A program made the translations under genes and the position numbers. Positions 34,987 through 44,174 of a DNA stretch of 64,000 bases are shown in pieces. The first letter of the stretch is position 1; every line of letters begins with the position of its first letter. The notes beneath the pieces are model-generated. The model was not told where the DNA came from. It worked only from the letters and a program-made list of their open reading frames with translations, and did no database searches. The stretch lies in the NCBI GenBank assembly GCA_036267975.1, contig DATAVA010000034.1, positions 1-64,000 of the forward strand. The letters are read 5' to 3'. The DNA comes from DAIDKA01 sp036267975. Its GTDB lineage: Bacteria > Pseudomonadota > Gammaproteobacteria > Steroidobacterales > Steroidobacteraceae.

Positions 34987-36174
34987 TTAGGCTGGTACGG
35001 GCGGGCGCAGGATCTTACCGAGCTTGTCGCGCAGTATTTCGTGAGTGAACGGCTTGGCGATGAAGTCGGAGGCTCCGGCGCGAAGACTGTTGAGCAGGGT
35101 CTCCCGACGCGAATCGCCGCTCACGATGATGATGGGGATATGTGCGATGTCGGGCAGCGCCTTCAGCTCGCGCGTGAGGCTGACGGCCTCGGAAGCCGAC
35201 GACACGATGTCCATGAGAATCGCATTGGGCCTGGTCCGCGCCAGCTGGGCGAGCACATGGTTCCCATCGCGGGCGACCACCGGATCAAAGCCCAGAGCGC
35301 GCAGCGAGGGCGTCAACAGTCCGCGCGAGGTATCGTCATCGCCGATCACGAGCAGCGTGGGGCGCGCCTGTCGGACCTGTGCCGCGAAGTTGCGCGACTC
35401 GGCCAAGGCCGGTTCCACCTTCCCGCGCAGCTGCTGCGCCCAGGTGCTCATGGGCTTGACGCCTTGCTTGCGCGCCGCGCGCGCCAGATCCACCTGCCGC
35501 GACTTGAATTTTGCGAGATCGCGCTTCAGCGCCTCCGAATCCTTGATTTCGACCGCGGCATTGGCGCCGCCCTCGATGAGGTGTTTCGAGAACTCATCGT
35601 TGGCCTTGGCCAGTTTGTGCTCGAGGTCGAGCATCGAATCGTCGGTCGTGGCGGCCTGCCGCTCGCCCACATTGATTTCATGGGTCAGTTTGCGATCAAG
35701 GTCCCCCAACTGTTTCGCGTGCGTGAGCAGTTTGGCCCCCGCCTCGCCATCGCGGCGCAGCGCCAGGGCGGCACGAGCCGCCAGCCAGACGCTCATGGGT
35801 AAGCGCATCCGATCCTGGGGCTGCGGCCAGTAGGCGACGTAATCGTCGAAGTACTGACGCTTGCACAGTTCCAGGGCCGCCGGGGAGTCTTCGGTTCTGC
35901 ACAGCAGTACCGTGCGCTGTATGACGTATGAGGGCTCGGCAACGCCGATCGTCCTGCAATAGGGCTGGGCCTGATCGAGTTCCTGGAAGGCAAGCACCAG
36001 CACCTCGGCAGCCAGTTGCGCCGATCCTGGCTGAGCCTCCGGATCGGGCGCAAGGCAGCCGACATGTTTGAAGTGCCGGGTCAGCTCCGCGACGATCGCC
36101 TGCATATTGGCTGCATCATCGCCGAGAACCAGCACCTGGGCGGAGTCGGGCGACTTCATAGCAGAATAAGACAC
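34987..36174 (-). CDS. Two-receiver response regulator
   Basis: 395 aa with a C-terminal receiver (LLVIGDDDTSRGLL, ILMDIVSSASEAVSLT, IIVSGDS, FIAKPF) and an N-terminal region (about 10-140) shaped like a receiver (VLVLGDDAANMQAIVAEL) in which the phospho-acceptor position reads VLVLAFQELDQ, without a normal Asp-X-X-M-P. A long helical linker lies between. No output domain. It converges on the c-di-GMP operon, 16 bp away, and may act as a phosphate sink or regulator of it. Start GTG 36174 or ATG 36159. Confidence 0.75.
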   Translation of the reverse strand: MSYSAMKSPDSAQVLVLGDDAANMQAIVAELTRHFKHVGCLAPDPEAQPGSAQLAAEVLVLAFQELDQAQPYCRTIGVAEPSYVIQRTVLLCRTEDSPAALELCKRQYFDDYVAYWPQPQDRMRLPMSVWLAARAALALRRDGEAGAKLLTHAKQLGDLDRKLTHEINVGERQAATTDDSMLDLEHKLAKANDEFSKHLIEGGANAAVEIKDSEALKRDLAKFKSRQVDLARAARKQGVKPMSTWAQQLRGKVEPALAESRNFAAQVRQARPTLLVIGDDDTSRGLLTPSLRALGFDPVVARDGNHVLAQLARTRPNAILMDIVSSASEAVSLTRELKALPDIAHIPIIIVSGDSRRETLLNSLRAGASDFIAKPFTHEILRDKLGKILRPPVPA

Positions 36175-36309
36175 CCGCCAGCGGGGCGATTCCGCGATGG
36201 ACGTCTAATTCCGCCAGATGCGAAGGCTTTTATAGCCAAGCTACAGCTGCAAGCTTTGCCCCGCATTCCGTCCGTGGCTACAGTGGCTGCCTCCAACGGA
36301 GTGTCCACC

Positions 36310-37518
36310 ATGTCCTGGTCCGAAGAAGCCATCCGATTGCTCCCCGAACTCGTGAAATTGCGGCGCGCCATACACAGCGAGCCGGAGCTGGGGTTGCGGA
36401 CGCCGAAGACCGTCGCAAAAATCACATCTGCACTGGCCGGGCTGCCCCTCGAATATCGTCGGGGTCCGTCCAGCGACGGCATCGTCGCGGTGCTGCGCGG
36501 AGCGCGCGAGGGCGGCACCGTGCTCCTGCGTGGCGACATGGATGCGTTGCCGATGCACGAGGACACCGGCCTGCCGTTCGCCTCCGCGGATGCCGGGGCG
36601 ATGCATGCCTGCGGACATGACAGCCATGTCGCGATGCTGGTCGGCGCCGCGCGGCTGCTGTGCGCGAAGCGCAGCGATCTTGCCGGGACGGTTCTTCTCA
36701 TGTTCCAGCCCGGTGAGGAGGGCTGGCATGGCGCGCGCTTCATGCTCGACGACGGCTTGCTGGACCCGCTGCCACAAGCGTCCTTCGCGCTGCACGTCAT
36801 GCCGAATGCCCCGCATGGGATATTCACCAGTCGCGTGGGTCCGCTGCTGGCCTCGGCTGACACGCTGAAAATCGTCGTCACCGGTCGGGGTGGTCATGCC
36901 TCGATGCCGCACGACGCAGTTGATCCCATTCCGATTGCCTGTGAGATCGTGACGGCCATTCAGGCTTACGTGACCCGTCGCATGCCGGCATTTGATCCGG
37001 TCGTCATCACGATTGCGCGCATCGAAGCGGGAACGACCGACAATGTCATTCCCGAAACGGCTTCACTGCTGGGCACCATCCGTACCCTGTCGCCGGAGAA
37101 CCGTTCCGCGGTGCAGACGGGGCTGCGACAGCTCGCAGAGGGCATCGCTGCCGCACACGGTGCCGCCGCGCGCGTCGACATCGAACTGGGATTTCCGGTC
37201 ACGCGCTGTGACGCACGCGCGGTCGCGCTGGGACGGCGCGTGGTTGCGGACCTGTATGGCGAGGCCAGCTGGCTCCCCTTGCCCGCGCCGGTCATGGGTG
37301 CCGAGGACTTCTCGTATGTCCTGGAGAAGACGCCAGGGGCAATGTTCTTCCTGGGGGCCAGCGCCGCGGGCAGCGACTGGCGCACGTGCTGCGGACTGCA
37401 TTCCAACCGCATGGTGATTGACGAGACCGTCATGGCGCGCGGTGCGGCGGTGCTCGCGGGTATTGCCGCACGCTTCCTCGGAGCGAACGAGGAATTTCGC
37501 ATGAGCGCATCAGGCTGA
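36310..37518 (+). CDS. M20-family amidohydrolase (hippurate hydrolase / N-acyl-amino-acid deacylase-like)
   Basis: 402 aa from ATG 36310 (CGGAG nine bases upstream); longer upstream starts overlap the divergent regulator. Metal-binding sites are visible: LRGDMDALPMHE, HACGHDSHVAML, FQPGEEGWHGA, and a late HSNRMVIDE. The dimerisation domain is inserted (RGGHASMPHDAVDPI). It hydrolyses N-acylated amino acids or related amides. Confidence 0.88.
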   Translation: MSWSEEAIRLLPELVKLRRAIHSEPELGLRTPKTVAKITSALAGLPLEYRRGPSSDGIVAVLRGAREGGTVLLRGDMDALPMHEDTGLPFASADAGAMHACGHDSHVAMLVGAARLLCAKRSDLAGTVLLMFQPGEEGWHGARFMLDDGLLDPLPQASFALHVMPNAPHGIFTSRVGPLLASADTLKIVVTGRGGHASMPHDAVDPIPIACEIVTAIQAYVTRRMPAFDPVVITIARIEAGTTDNVIPETASLLGTIRTLSPENRSAVQTGLRQLAEGIAAAHGAAARVDIELGFPVTRCDARAVALGRRVVADLYGEASWLPLPAPVMGAEDFSYVLEKTPGAMFFLGASAAGSDWRTCCGLHSNRMVIDETVMARGAAVLAGIAARFLGANEEFRMSASG

Positions 37519-37591
37519 GAAAGCACAGCTAGTATATACTGCAAGTGACTGATTATATTAGTTCCGTAAAACTCATGCCCGGAGATCGAAC

Positions 37592-38167
37592 ATGATTCGG
37601 TTGCTCGCCCTTGCCTTGTTGTTCGCTGCCGCGGCCTGGTGCCCAGTCGGTCAGAGTGCCGAACCCCCCGCGGACAAAAACACGCCGCGCGCGCAGCTGT
37701 CCATCGGCTACACCCTTCTTTACCAGGAAGCTGATGGGATTCCCAAACTGAAGTGGATCCTCATGTTCAAGGATAAACAGGAAGACATGGGGCGGCTCAC
37801 CCATGACCTGATCAGCTATTACGAGCATCTGGCCGTCAGCATGCAGCGGCTTGCGAAGCAATATCCGGCGCTGCGACTCGACGTGGAGGCCATGTCCAAA
37901 ATCGAGACCGACGAGCGCAAGGCCATCGGCGCGGACCAGGCCAAGGACTTCGCCCCGGTCACGGGCAAGACCGGCGTCGATTTCGAGCGCGAGGCGTTAC
38001 TCATGTTTCACGACGCACTCAATGAGCAACGTCATCTGACCGGCGTCATGGTGGGACTGGAAACGGACCCGGGCCTGCGGCAGTTTCTGATCACGACAAA
38101 GGCCCAGCTGGAAGCCCGTTACGTGCAGGTTGGCGCGCTATTGAATCGGCGTTATTTCGTGCATTGA
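37592..38167 (+). CDS. Secreted protein of unknown function
   Basis: A signal peptide (MIRLLALALLFAAAAWC, cleavage near GQSAE) and a helical mature part (HDLISYYEHLAVSMQRLAKQ, MSKIETDERKAIGADQ, LTGVMVGLETDPGLRQFL). The helical pattern is reminiscent of DUF4142-like bundles, but this is not certain. CCCGGAGATCG precedes the ATG. Confidence 0.65.
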   Translation: MIRLLALALLFAAAAWCPVGQSAEPPADKNTPRAQLSIGYTLLYQEADGIPKLKWILMFKDKQEDMGRLTHDLISYYEHLAVSMQRLAKQYPALRLDVEAMSKIETDERKAIGADQAKDFAPVTGKTGVDFEREALLMFHDALNEQRHLTGVMVGLETDPGLRQFLITTKAQLEARYVQVGALLNRRYFVH

Positions 38168-38192
38168 GTTGCCGTCTTGCCAGGGCGCCTAT

Positions 38193-38735
38193 CTATTTGT
38201 GGGGGGCCTTCTCGCCGAGGCCGGGATAGAACAGCGACCGGTTGGAGAGTGACTCGTTGTAAACCTTGCGCACTTTGAAGAGCCAATGGCCGTTGCGCTT
38301 CACGAGCTCGTCTTCGTAATGTCCGAAGTAGACGATCTGCACGTCCTTCTGCGGCGTGCTGTTCGTAATCTCGAACCAGTAGGCGATGGTCTTGGCCGTG
38401 TCGCCTTGCACGTCGATCACGTGATTGAGAATGAAATGGCGCGAGCGTGGCCAGGACTTGGCGCCCTCCGGAATGCTCTTCGATCGAGCCTGGGAAAAGC
38501 CGGCCATCGCCTTGCGGATGGCGTCTTTGCCACGGTCTACACCGTCGGCCCACACGAGCTCACCATCGGCGGCCCAGGTCGCCATGACGGTGTCCAGATC
38601 TCCCGAATCCACCGCGATCATGTAGCGGTTCGACAGATTTTCGATTTCGGCCCGATCGTCGGCATAGCTTGCGAACGTCGTGGTCGACACCGCGCAGGCA
38701 AGAACTGCGCCGAGCAACAGGAAAGCGTGCTTCAT
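38193..38735 (-). CDS. Secreted SnoaL-like (NTF2-fold) protein
   Basis: ATG 38735 with GGAGG. A signal peptide (MKHAFLLLGAVLACAVSTTTFA) is followed by one SnoaL-type domain: IENLSNRYMIAVDSGDLDTV, MATWAADGELVWADG, then a beta-sheet with FILNHVIDVQGDTA and WLFKVRKVYNES. These cone-shaped domains bind small hydrophobic ligands or act as isomerases/dehydratases. The signal peptide makes it periplasmic. Confidence 0.75.
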   Translation of the reverse strand: MKHAFLLLGAVLACAVSTTTFASYADDRAEIENLSNRYMIAVDSGDLDTVMATWAADGELVWADGVDRGKDAIRKAMAGFSQARSKSIPEGAKSWPRSRHFILNHVIDVQGDTAKTIAYWFEITNSTPQKDVQIVYFGHYEDELVKRNGHWLFKVRKVYNESLSNRSLFYPGLGEKAPHK

Positions 38736-38802
38736 AAGACCTCCGGATTACGGCTGCGGCATTGTTGAACTGCGTCGGCGGTATTGCAAGCGCATCCGGT
38801 TG

Positions 38803-41800
38803 TCACGCGCCCACCGCCACGTGCAGCACGTTGGCGTCGGCGTGCAGCTGCGGCAATACGGCCGCCATCGCGACCATGGCCGCGCCCGCCCGATGGGGAT
38901 TGACGGCTAACATGAAGGGCACGGGGCTGCCATTCAGCAGGATCTGTTTCACCCCGCAGCCGGGAGCCGCGATCCGGTATTCGATTTCGATGCGACGTCC
39001 GGCGAGGCTCGATGTCACCCGTAATCCATCGAGGCCAGCGGGTATGACCGGGTCCAGGCGCAGCACCTCACCTTCACGACTGAGCCCGAGAAAACGCCGG
39101 ATGATCAGGCCCAGGCTGATGCCGGCGCCACTGGAATACACGCGCCAGCCGCCGTCCAGGTCGATGGTGCCTTGCGTCACGCGGCCGTACTCCTCGCTGG
39201 CCTGATAGCGATCGGCGAAGGCCGCATCGGAGCTCGAGTAATAGCAATTGGCCTGGCGCAGGGTTGCGCGCGGTACGATGGAGGCAATGGCGATGGGGTT
39301 GGCCTGGCACAGCGCGTGAAAGAAAGCCTCTGCGTCGCCGACGTGAGCCAGCGCCTGTGCAAAGCGCAGGTGCGCGTGCGTGTACATGAGGCCGATTTCG
39401 CGCCCGAAGAATGTTGCCGTCTCGGCGCGTTGAAACAGCCGCTGTTCGCCGCCGTGATAGGCCATGGGACGGTCGAAGAGCCGCACGCCATCCGGGGCGC
39501 TCAGCTGCGTCCGGATCAGACCCAGATGCGCGCGCGCCTGTGCGGGGTTGAGCAGATCCTCGAGAATCGCATGGATCATTCCCAGCGAGCTGTAACGGAT
39601 GCCGGTGGTTTCGTCGCGCGGATGCAGCAGGTAGCGGATGCCACCATCGTCCGCAAACTGCACGTATCCGGCCAGTACACCGTCGGGCAGCAGCAGCCGC
39701 TGGAAGTCGCGCTGCACCGCCTGCGCCTGCTCATCCAAGGCGGTCGCGTCGGCGGCATGGCGGGTGGCGCGCAAAGCCGTCGCCAAAGTCTTCAGCGTCT
39801 GGAATTGCAGGGTCACGGTCCAGGTGCTGCACAGCTGGTGACGCATGTTCGGGTCCACGGGCTGCAGCGAGTCGTTCCAATCGCCGTGGCCGTAGGCGGC
39901 CAGGGCCGTGCCGGGAATCACCCGCCGCCTGGTCAGCTCGAGGGCGCGCATCACGTGCTGCCACACCGTCGCCGGCTCGCCGTGATCCGCACCGCCGGCA
40001 TCAAAGAACCGGACCTGCTCCTCCAGAATGCCAGGATCGCCGGACGCGATCAGATACTGCGCGAGCACCAGCAGCGGCCAGAAAACGATATCGCCGTGCG
40101 AATCGCCCGGACGGATGTTGCGTTCACGTTCGAAGAACATGAACCATTGCGGCCAGTCCCCATCCGGGTTCTGCTGCTTGAACACGCGCAGCAGCAGATC
40201 CCGGATCGGTGCCACCTGTTCCAGTGCCAGAAGCATTTCGACCGGTCCCTGGCACACATCGCGGGTTCCCCATCCGCCCCCCGAATACTGCTCCAGGCCG
40301 CGCGGGGACAGGTAGTGGACCCAGGCGTTCTGGGCGAGCCACGGCGCCATCTCCGCGAGGCGCGTCGCCGCAGCCGCGAGCGGGCTACCCTGCGGAATGC
40401 GCATGTCCAGCGACGGCACCAGCTCGCCGTCCGTGGTGAGAGGCGCGGGTGTGCTGCTGCTGAGCAGACGGCCTTGAATGCGCAGGCCCAGGGTGCTAGC
40501 AGGCGCCGTCACCAGGCATAGAAAGGGTTGCTGACGCGAACGTCCGTCGTGGAACAGCAGCGCATCGTCGCCGACCTTTTCGAAGACGGTTCCGGGCAGG
40601 GCGGCGATGCTGAAACTGCCCTGCGGGAAACGCTGCGCGAGCTCTGATCCGCGGACCGGTGTCACGCTGATCTCCTGCGCCTCCTGCCGCCACAGCGCGG
40701 CGCCGGGCGCGCTGCCATCATCACCGTTCAAGGCCAGGTGATGCGATATCAGGAATCGCAGCGGCGCTCCTGCAGTCACCCTCAAGCTCAGCGTCATTTC
40801 GTGCGCGTCGCGGCCCGCCGCGGACCGCACTTGAATCTCACCGCCATCATAGCGGTAGATCCATGCGGCGGCGTTGGGGGACATTTCGAACGCCGAAGGC
40901 ACCTCCAGCAGTCGCCACGCGCCCTCCATCTGCACGAAGATCCGCTGACCGTGCGAGCGGAACAATCCCAGGTAGCTGTGTACGGTGGAGAGCATGCGGT
41001 TGATGCTGACGTGCCCCTGGGTCAGCATCGAGTGAAACACGCCGGTCATCCACACCGTTGAGGTAAGCGCGGTTTCATCGGGCGTCGTGTGGCGGCCGGA
41101 GCGCAGCAGGTGACCATGCGGCCGCAATACCCGCAGTTCCTTGGCCCGCAACACCACGTGCCGGTCAGTTCCGTAGAAAAACGACAGCGGCTCGCCCGAC
41201 TCGCCGACCTCGAGCTGCCGCCAGTGTCCGGTGAACAATCCTTGCAACGCGGCCGTGCTCAAATCCTGTACCGGCAGAGGCTGGACACTGCTGAACAGGG
41301 TCTGCGGTGTGTCGGCTTCCATCGAGTCGGGCGACGCTGCTGCCCGCGCCGCCCCGGTGGCCTCGGGCAGCGCGAGCAGTGGGTCGAGCCGCTGCCGATC
41401 CGCCGGCGCGGTGGGTTCGGGATGATCCTCGACGTACAGGCCAAAGAAACCAGCCGCGACACTCTCGCCTGGCTGAACGTGGATCCGGGTATCGCGCAGC
41501 ACGACCATCGCATGCTCGTGCTGCAGGCGGCTGCCGGGCAGATCGGCGGTGAGTCCCACAGGTGCCAGGTGGTCGCGCTGCGTGAGGCCGTAGAACTGCA
41601 GCGCGTCCGTGGCGAAGGTGGCGCCACTCCTCAGGGAGCCGATCAGGCTCCAGGGGTGATGGCCGTCCACGGGAAGATTCTGGCGCGTGGCAATCATGAA
41701 TCCCTGTTGGGGATGGGACAGCGCCGTGTGATCGAGGTACTGACTCACGTAGTACTCATTGAGGCGCACCGCCCCATACTGCGCCAGAGCCAGATCCTGG

Positions 41801-42192
41801 GCGTAGGTGAGGTCCAGGACCTGCGCTACCGCGCCGTGATTCTCGACGTGCACGCGCCAGAACCAGGCCGGTGCTCCTGCGGCCAGCGTGAGCTCGATCC
41901 GGTAGTCGATGTCGCCCCATCTGCCGCGTCCGACCAGCTTCGTGCCTTGCGCATCGTGGCCGAAGCGGGTGGGACTGCAAGGGCCGAGCAGCGGGATCCA
42001 CTCGATGCGATCGGCATGGCGGCGCAGATACAGGTTGGCAGGGCCGCCTTCGATTTCATTGCCGACGAACAATGCCAGGCAGATCGCCCCGCAATCGAGC
42101 CGCCGCAGCGAGCCATTGGCGTTGAGGGTGGCTCGCAAACCTGATGGGCTGCTGAGCTCCAGCGTGATCCGATCCGCGGTGAGCGTGGGCAT
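38803..42192 (-). CDS. GH94-family phosphorylase, similar to 1,2-beta-oligoglucan phosphorylases
   Basis: 1129 aa from ATG 42192 (GAGG eight bases upstream). The N-terminal beta-sandwich opens with GSLRRLDCGAICLALFVGNE and GGPANLYLRR, as in the large GH94 branch acting on beta-1,2-glucooligosaccharides. The (alpha/alpha)6 barrel carries AYGHGDWNDSLQP at about residue 770, whose Asp is the general acid of GH94, and GGWGTRDVCQGP upstream. A cytoplasmic enzyme (no signal peptide) releasing glucose-1-phosphate. No glucan transporter is nearby. The exact linkage is inferred from layout and size only. Confidence 0.75.
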   Translation of the reverse strand: MPTLTADRITLELSSPSGLRATLNANGSLRRLDCGAICLALFVGNEIEGGPANLYLRRHADRIEWIPLLGPCSPTRFGHDAQGTKLVGRGRWGDIDYRIELTLAAGAPAWFWRVHVENHGAVAQVLDLTYAQDLALAQYGAVRLNEYYVSQYLDHTALSHPQQGFMIATRQNLPVDGHHPWSLIGSLRSGATFATDALQFYGLTQRDHLAPVGLTADLPGSRLQHEHAMVVLRDTRIHVQPGESVAAGFFGLYVEDHPEPTAPADRQRLDPLLALPEATGAARAAASPDSMEADTPQTLFSSVQPLPVQDLSTAALQGLFTGHWRQLEVGESGEPLSFFYGTDRHVVLRAKELRVLRPHGHLLRSGRHTTPDETALTSTVWMTGVFHSMLTQGHVSINRMLSTVHSYLGLFRSHGQRIFVQMEGAWRLLEVPSAFEMSPNAAAWIYRYDGGEIQVRSAAGRDAHEMTLSLRVTAGAPLRFLISHHLALNGDDGSAPGAALWRQEAQEISVTPVRGSELAQRFPQGSFSIAALPGTVFEKVGDDALLFHDGRSRQQPFLCLVTAPASTLGLRIQGRLLSSSTPAPLTTDGELVPSLDMRIPQGSPLAAAATRLAEMAPWLAQNAWVHYLSPRGLEQYSGGGWGTRDVCQGPVEMLLALEQVAPIRDLLLRVFKQQNPDGDWPQWFMFFERERNIRPGDSHGDIVFWPLLVLAQYLIASGDPGILEEQVRFFDAGGADHGEPATVWQHVMRALELTRRRVIPGTALAAYGHGDWNDSLQPVDPNMRHQLCSTWTVTLQFQTLKTLATALRATRHAADATALDEQAQAVQRDFQRLLLPDGVLAGYVQFADDGGIRYLLHPRDETTGIRYSSLGMIHAILEDLLNPAQARAHLGLIRTQLSAPDGVRLFDRPMAYHGGEQRLFQRAETATFFGREIGLMYTHAHLRFAQALAHVGDAEAFFHALCQANPIAIASIVPRATLRQANCYYSSSDAAFADRYQASEEYGRVTQGTIDLDGGWRVYSSGAGISLGLIIRRFLGLSREGEVLRLDPVIPAGLDGLRVTSSLAGRRIEIEYRIAAPGCGVKQILLNGSPVPFMLAVNPHRAGAAMVAMAAVLPQLHADANVLHVAVGA

Positions 42193-42256
42193 GATGCAGA
42201 CCTCTTGCGTCTTCCAGCCGCTCCACGATAGCACCGGAGTGCGTCATACTCATCGC

Positions 42257-43483
42257 ATGATGCGACGAACCGGGACTGCGAATCTTCCGCTGCATGGCGG
42301 GCGGGTACCGGCCTGGTTGTCCACGCGGATGGCGGCCTTGGGTCGTGTCATTGCGCAGGCCGTCGTGCACCATTACGGCCGACGCGAATTCCTGAGCCGG
42401 CTCGCCGATCCGTTCTGGTTTCAGTCCTTCGGCGCCGTCATGGGCATGGACTGGCATTCCTCCGGAATTACCACCAGCGTCATCGGCGCCTTGAAGCGCG
42501 GCCTGTCACCGGTGCAGAACGAGCTGGGCATCTACGTGTGCGGCGGCCGCGGCGCGCACTCGCGCCGCACGCCGGCCGAATTGACGGGGGTGGGTGAACG
42601 CACCGGTCTGGATGCCACGCCGCTGATACGCACCAGCCGGCTGGTCGCAAAGATCGACAGCGCGCTGGTGCAGGATGGCTACGACCTGTATCTGCACGGC
42701 TTCTTTGCCTCCATCGACGGCGACTGGTGCATCGTCCAGCAGGGCATGAACCCTGCGCAGCGCGAGGCGCGCCGTTATCACTGGCAGTCGCAGGGGCTGG
42801 CGGGGTTCTTCGACGCTCCGCATGCGGCCATCGAGGGGCGCAATGTCGGGGCAATCATCAACCTGGCGGACCGTCAGGCCGCACTCAGTCGCGACGTGAG
42901 TGTCGGTCTCGTTCGCGAAGGTCCGGACCGAGTAGCCGCGGTCCTGCGTCACTACAACGCCCACCCGCAGGGTACGCTTGACCTGTTTGCACCCCCGGAC
43001 TCGCATTTTAACCTGCCCGCGCACCATGACGTGCGTGCCGCGGACGTTGACATCAAGCGCCTGCATGCCACTCTTGCGGCGGCGGCCGAGCGCGGCCCGA
43101 AGGACTTTGCCGAGCTGCTGCTCATGCCCGGTATCGGCGCGCGCACCGTCGCCTCGCTTGCCTTCGTGGCTGAGATAATCCACGGCGCCCGCTATCGATT
43201 TCGCGATCCCGCGCGCTTTGCATTGGCGCACGGCGGCAAGGATGGCCATCCCTTTCCTGTGCCACTGAAGGTCTACGATGAGACCATCGCGGTCGTGAAG
43301 CGCGCCGTGGCCAATGCGCGCCTTGGGCGCTTTGAAACGCTGGAAGCGATCCGACGCCTGGATGAACAGGCCCGCCGCATCGATATTGTGTTGGAAGGCC
43401 CCTCGTTCGCGGACTACGTTGCGGTCGAACGCGAACACTCGGTGGCGTACGGCGGCCGTACCGTGACCTCGGGGACCCCTTGA
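42257..43483 (+). CDS. DUF763 domain protein
   Basis: About 409 aa, opening RRTGTANLPLHGGRVPAWL, the DUF763 start, with LPLH/ELGIYVCGGRG and GFFASIDGDWCIVQQGMN in the first half. It then has LLMPGIGARTVASLAFVAEI, a helix-hairpin-helix-like element, and YRFRDPARFALAHGGKDGHP. DUF763 has no settled function; the HhH-like GIGARTV suggests a nucleic-acid role. The ATG is divergent from the GH94 gene, 64 bp apart. Confidence 0.82.
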   Translation: MMRRTGTANLPLHGGRVPAWLSTRMAALGRVIAQAVVHHYGRREFLSRLADPFWFQSFGAVMGMDWHSSGITTSVIGALKRGLSPVQNELGIYVCGGRGAHSRRTPAELTGVGERTGLDATPLIRTSRLVAKIDSALVQDGYDLYLHGFFASIDGDWCIVQQGMNPAQREARRYHWQSQGLAGFFDAPHAAIEGRNVGAIINLADRQAALSRDVSVGLVREGPDRVAAVLRHYNAHPQGTLDLFAPPDSHFNLPAHHDVRAADVDIKRLHATLAAAAERGPKDFAELLLMPGIGARTVASLAFVAEIIHGARYRFRDPARFALAHGGKDGHPFPVPLKVYDETIAVVKRAVANARLGRFETLEAIRRLDEQARRIDIVLEGPSFADYVAVEREHSVAYGGRTVTSGTP

Positions 43484-43487
43484 AGCA

Positions 43488-44027
43488 TCATTGCAGTTCT
43501 GCCGTTACAGCGTCGAAGAGCGCCCGCATCCCACCACTCACGTCCTGTATGACGCCGTTGACGTAGAACCCCGGCGTCGCCCGCAGATGACTGCGTCGAC
43601 CGCCGTCCTGGTGTTCGCGTATCCGCTGGCGATAGATCTCATCGTCCATTTCAGCGTTGAAGCGCGGCATATCCAGACGCAGTTTCTCGGCATATGAGCC
43701 GAGGTGGTGGCGGCTCAGCCGCTTCGGATCAGTCAGCAGCAGATCATGCATGGGCCAGAATTGCCCTTGCGCCGCCGCGGCCTCAGCGGCCTCGGCCGCC
43801 GCCAGCGCGTGCGGATGCGCATCCTCCAGCGGGAAGTGCCGGAAGACGAAGACGACTTCGGTGGGATGAGCGGCGCGCAGCTGCTTTACGGCCGGTTCGA
43901 TCGCGTGGCAGATCGGGCATTCGAAGTCGCCGTATTCGACGATCACCACGCGTGCATGCGCTGCGCCGGCGCGATGATCCGTCGCCGAGAGCGGCGCTGC
44001 CAACGTCACATTCTTTGAGGGAGCCAT
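43488..44027 (-). CDS. DsbA-like thioredoxin-fold oxidoreductase
   Basis: 179 aa with CPIC (37-40) after VIVEYGDFE and a cis-Pro region RATPGFYVNG. The helical insert (HPHALAAAEAAEAAAAQG) is typical of DsbA/thioredoxin_4 proteins. No signal peptide, so it would work in the cytoplasm, as do the DsbA-like proteins fused to or beside Na+/H+ antiporters. It converges on the DUF763 gene (4 bp gap). Confidence 0.82.
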   Translation of the reverse strand: MAPSKNVTLAAPLSATDHRAGAAHARVVIVEYGDFECPICHAIEPAVKQLRAAHPTEVVFVFRHFPLEDAHPHALAAAEAAEAAAAQGQFWPMHDLLLTDPKRLSRHHLGSYAEKLRLDMPRFNAEMDDEIYRQRIREHQDGGRRSHLRATPGFYVNGVIQDVSGGMRALFDAVTAELQ

Positions 44028-44174
44028 ATCGGTACCCGCAGCGTATCGCTACCGGCACGCCCAGTCGAGCCATGGCAGGCCGGCGCCTACAGAAGCTGTC
44101 GCCTCCGTAGGCTAGCGGTAGCTTTTCTGGTTGCCACACTGTGAGCTGGGCAATCCGTTGTGGAAGGAGTGCAT

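Noticed and set aside
39172..40521. 449-codon plus-strand open frame
   Set aside because: Antisense to the GH94 gene; His/Arg/Gln-rich shadow.
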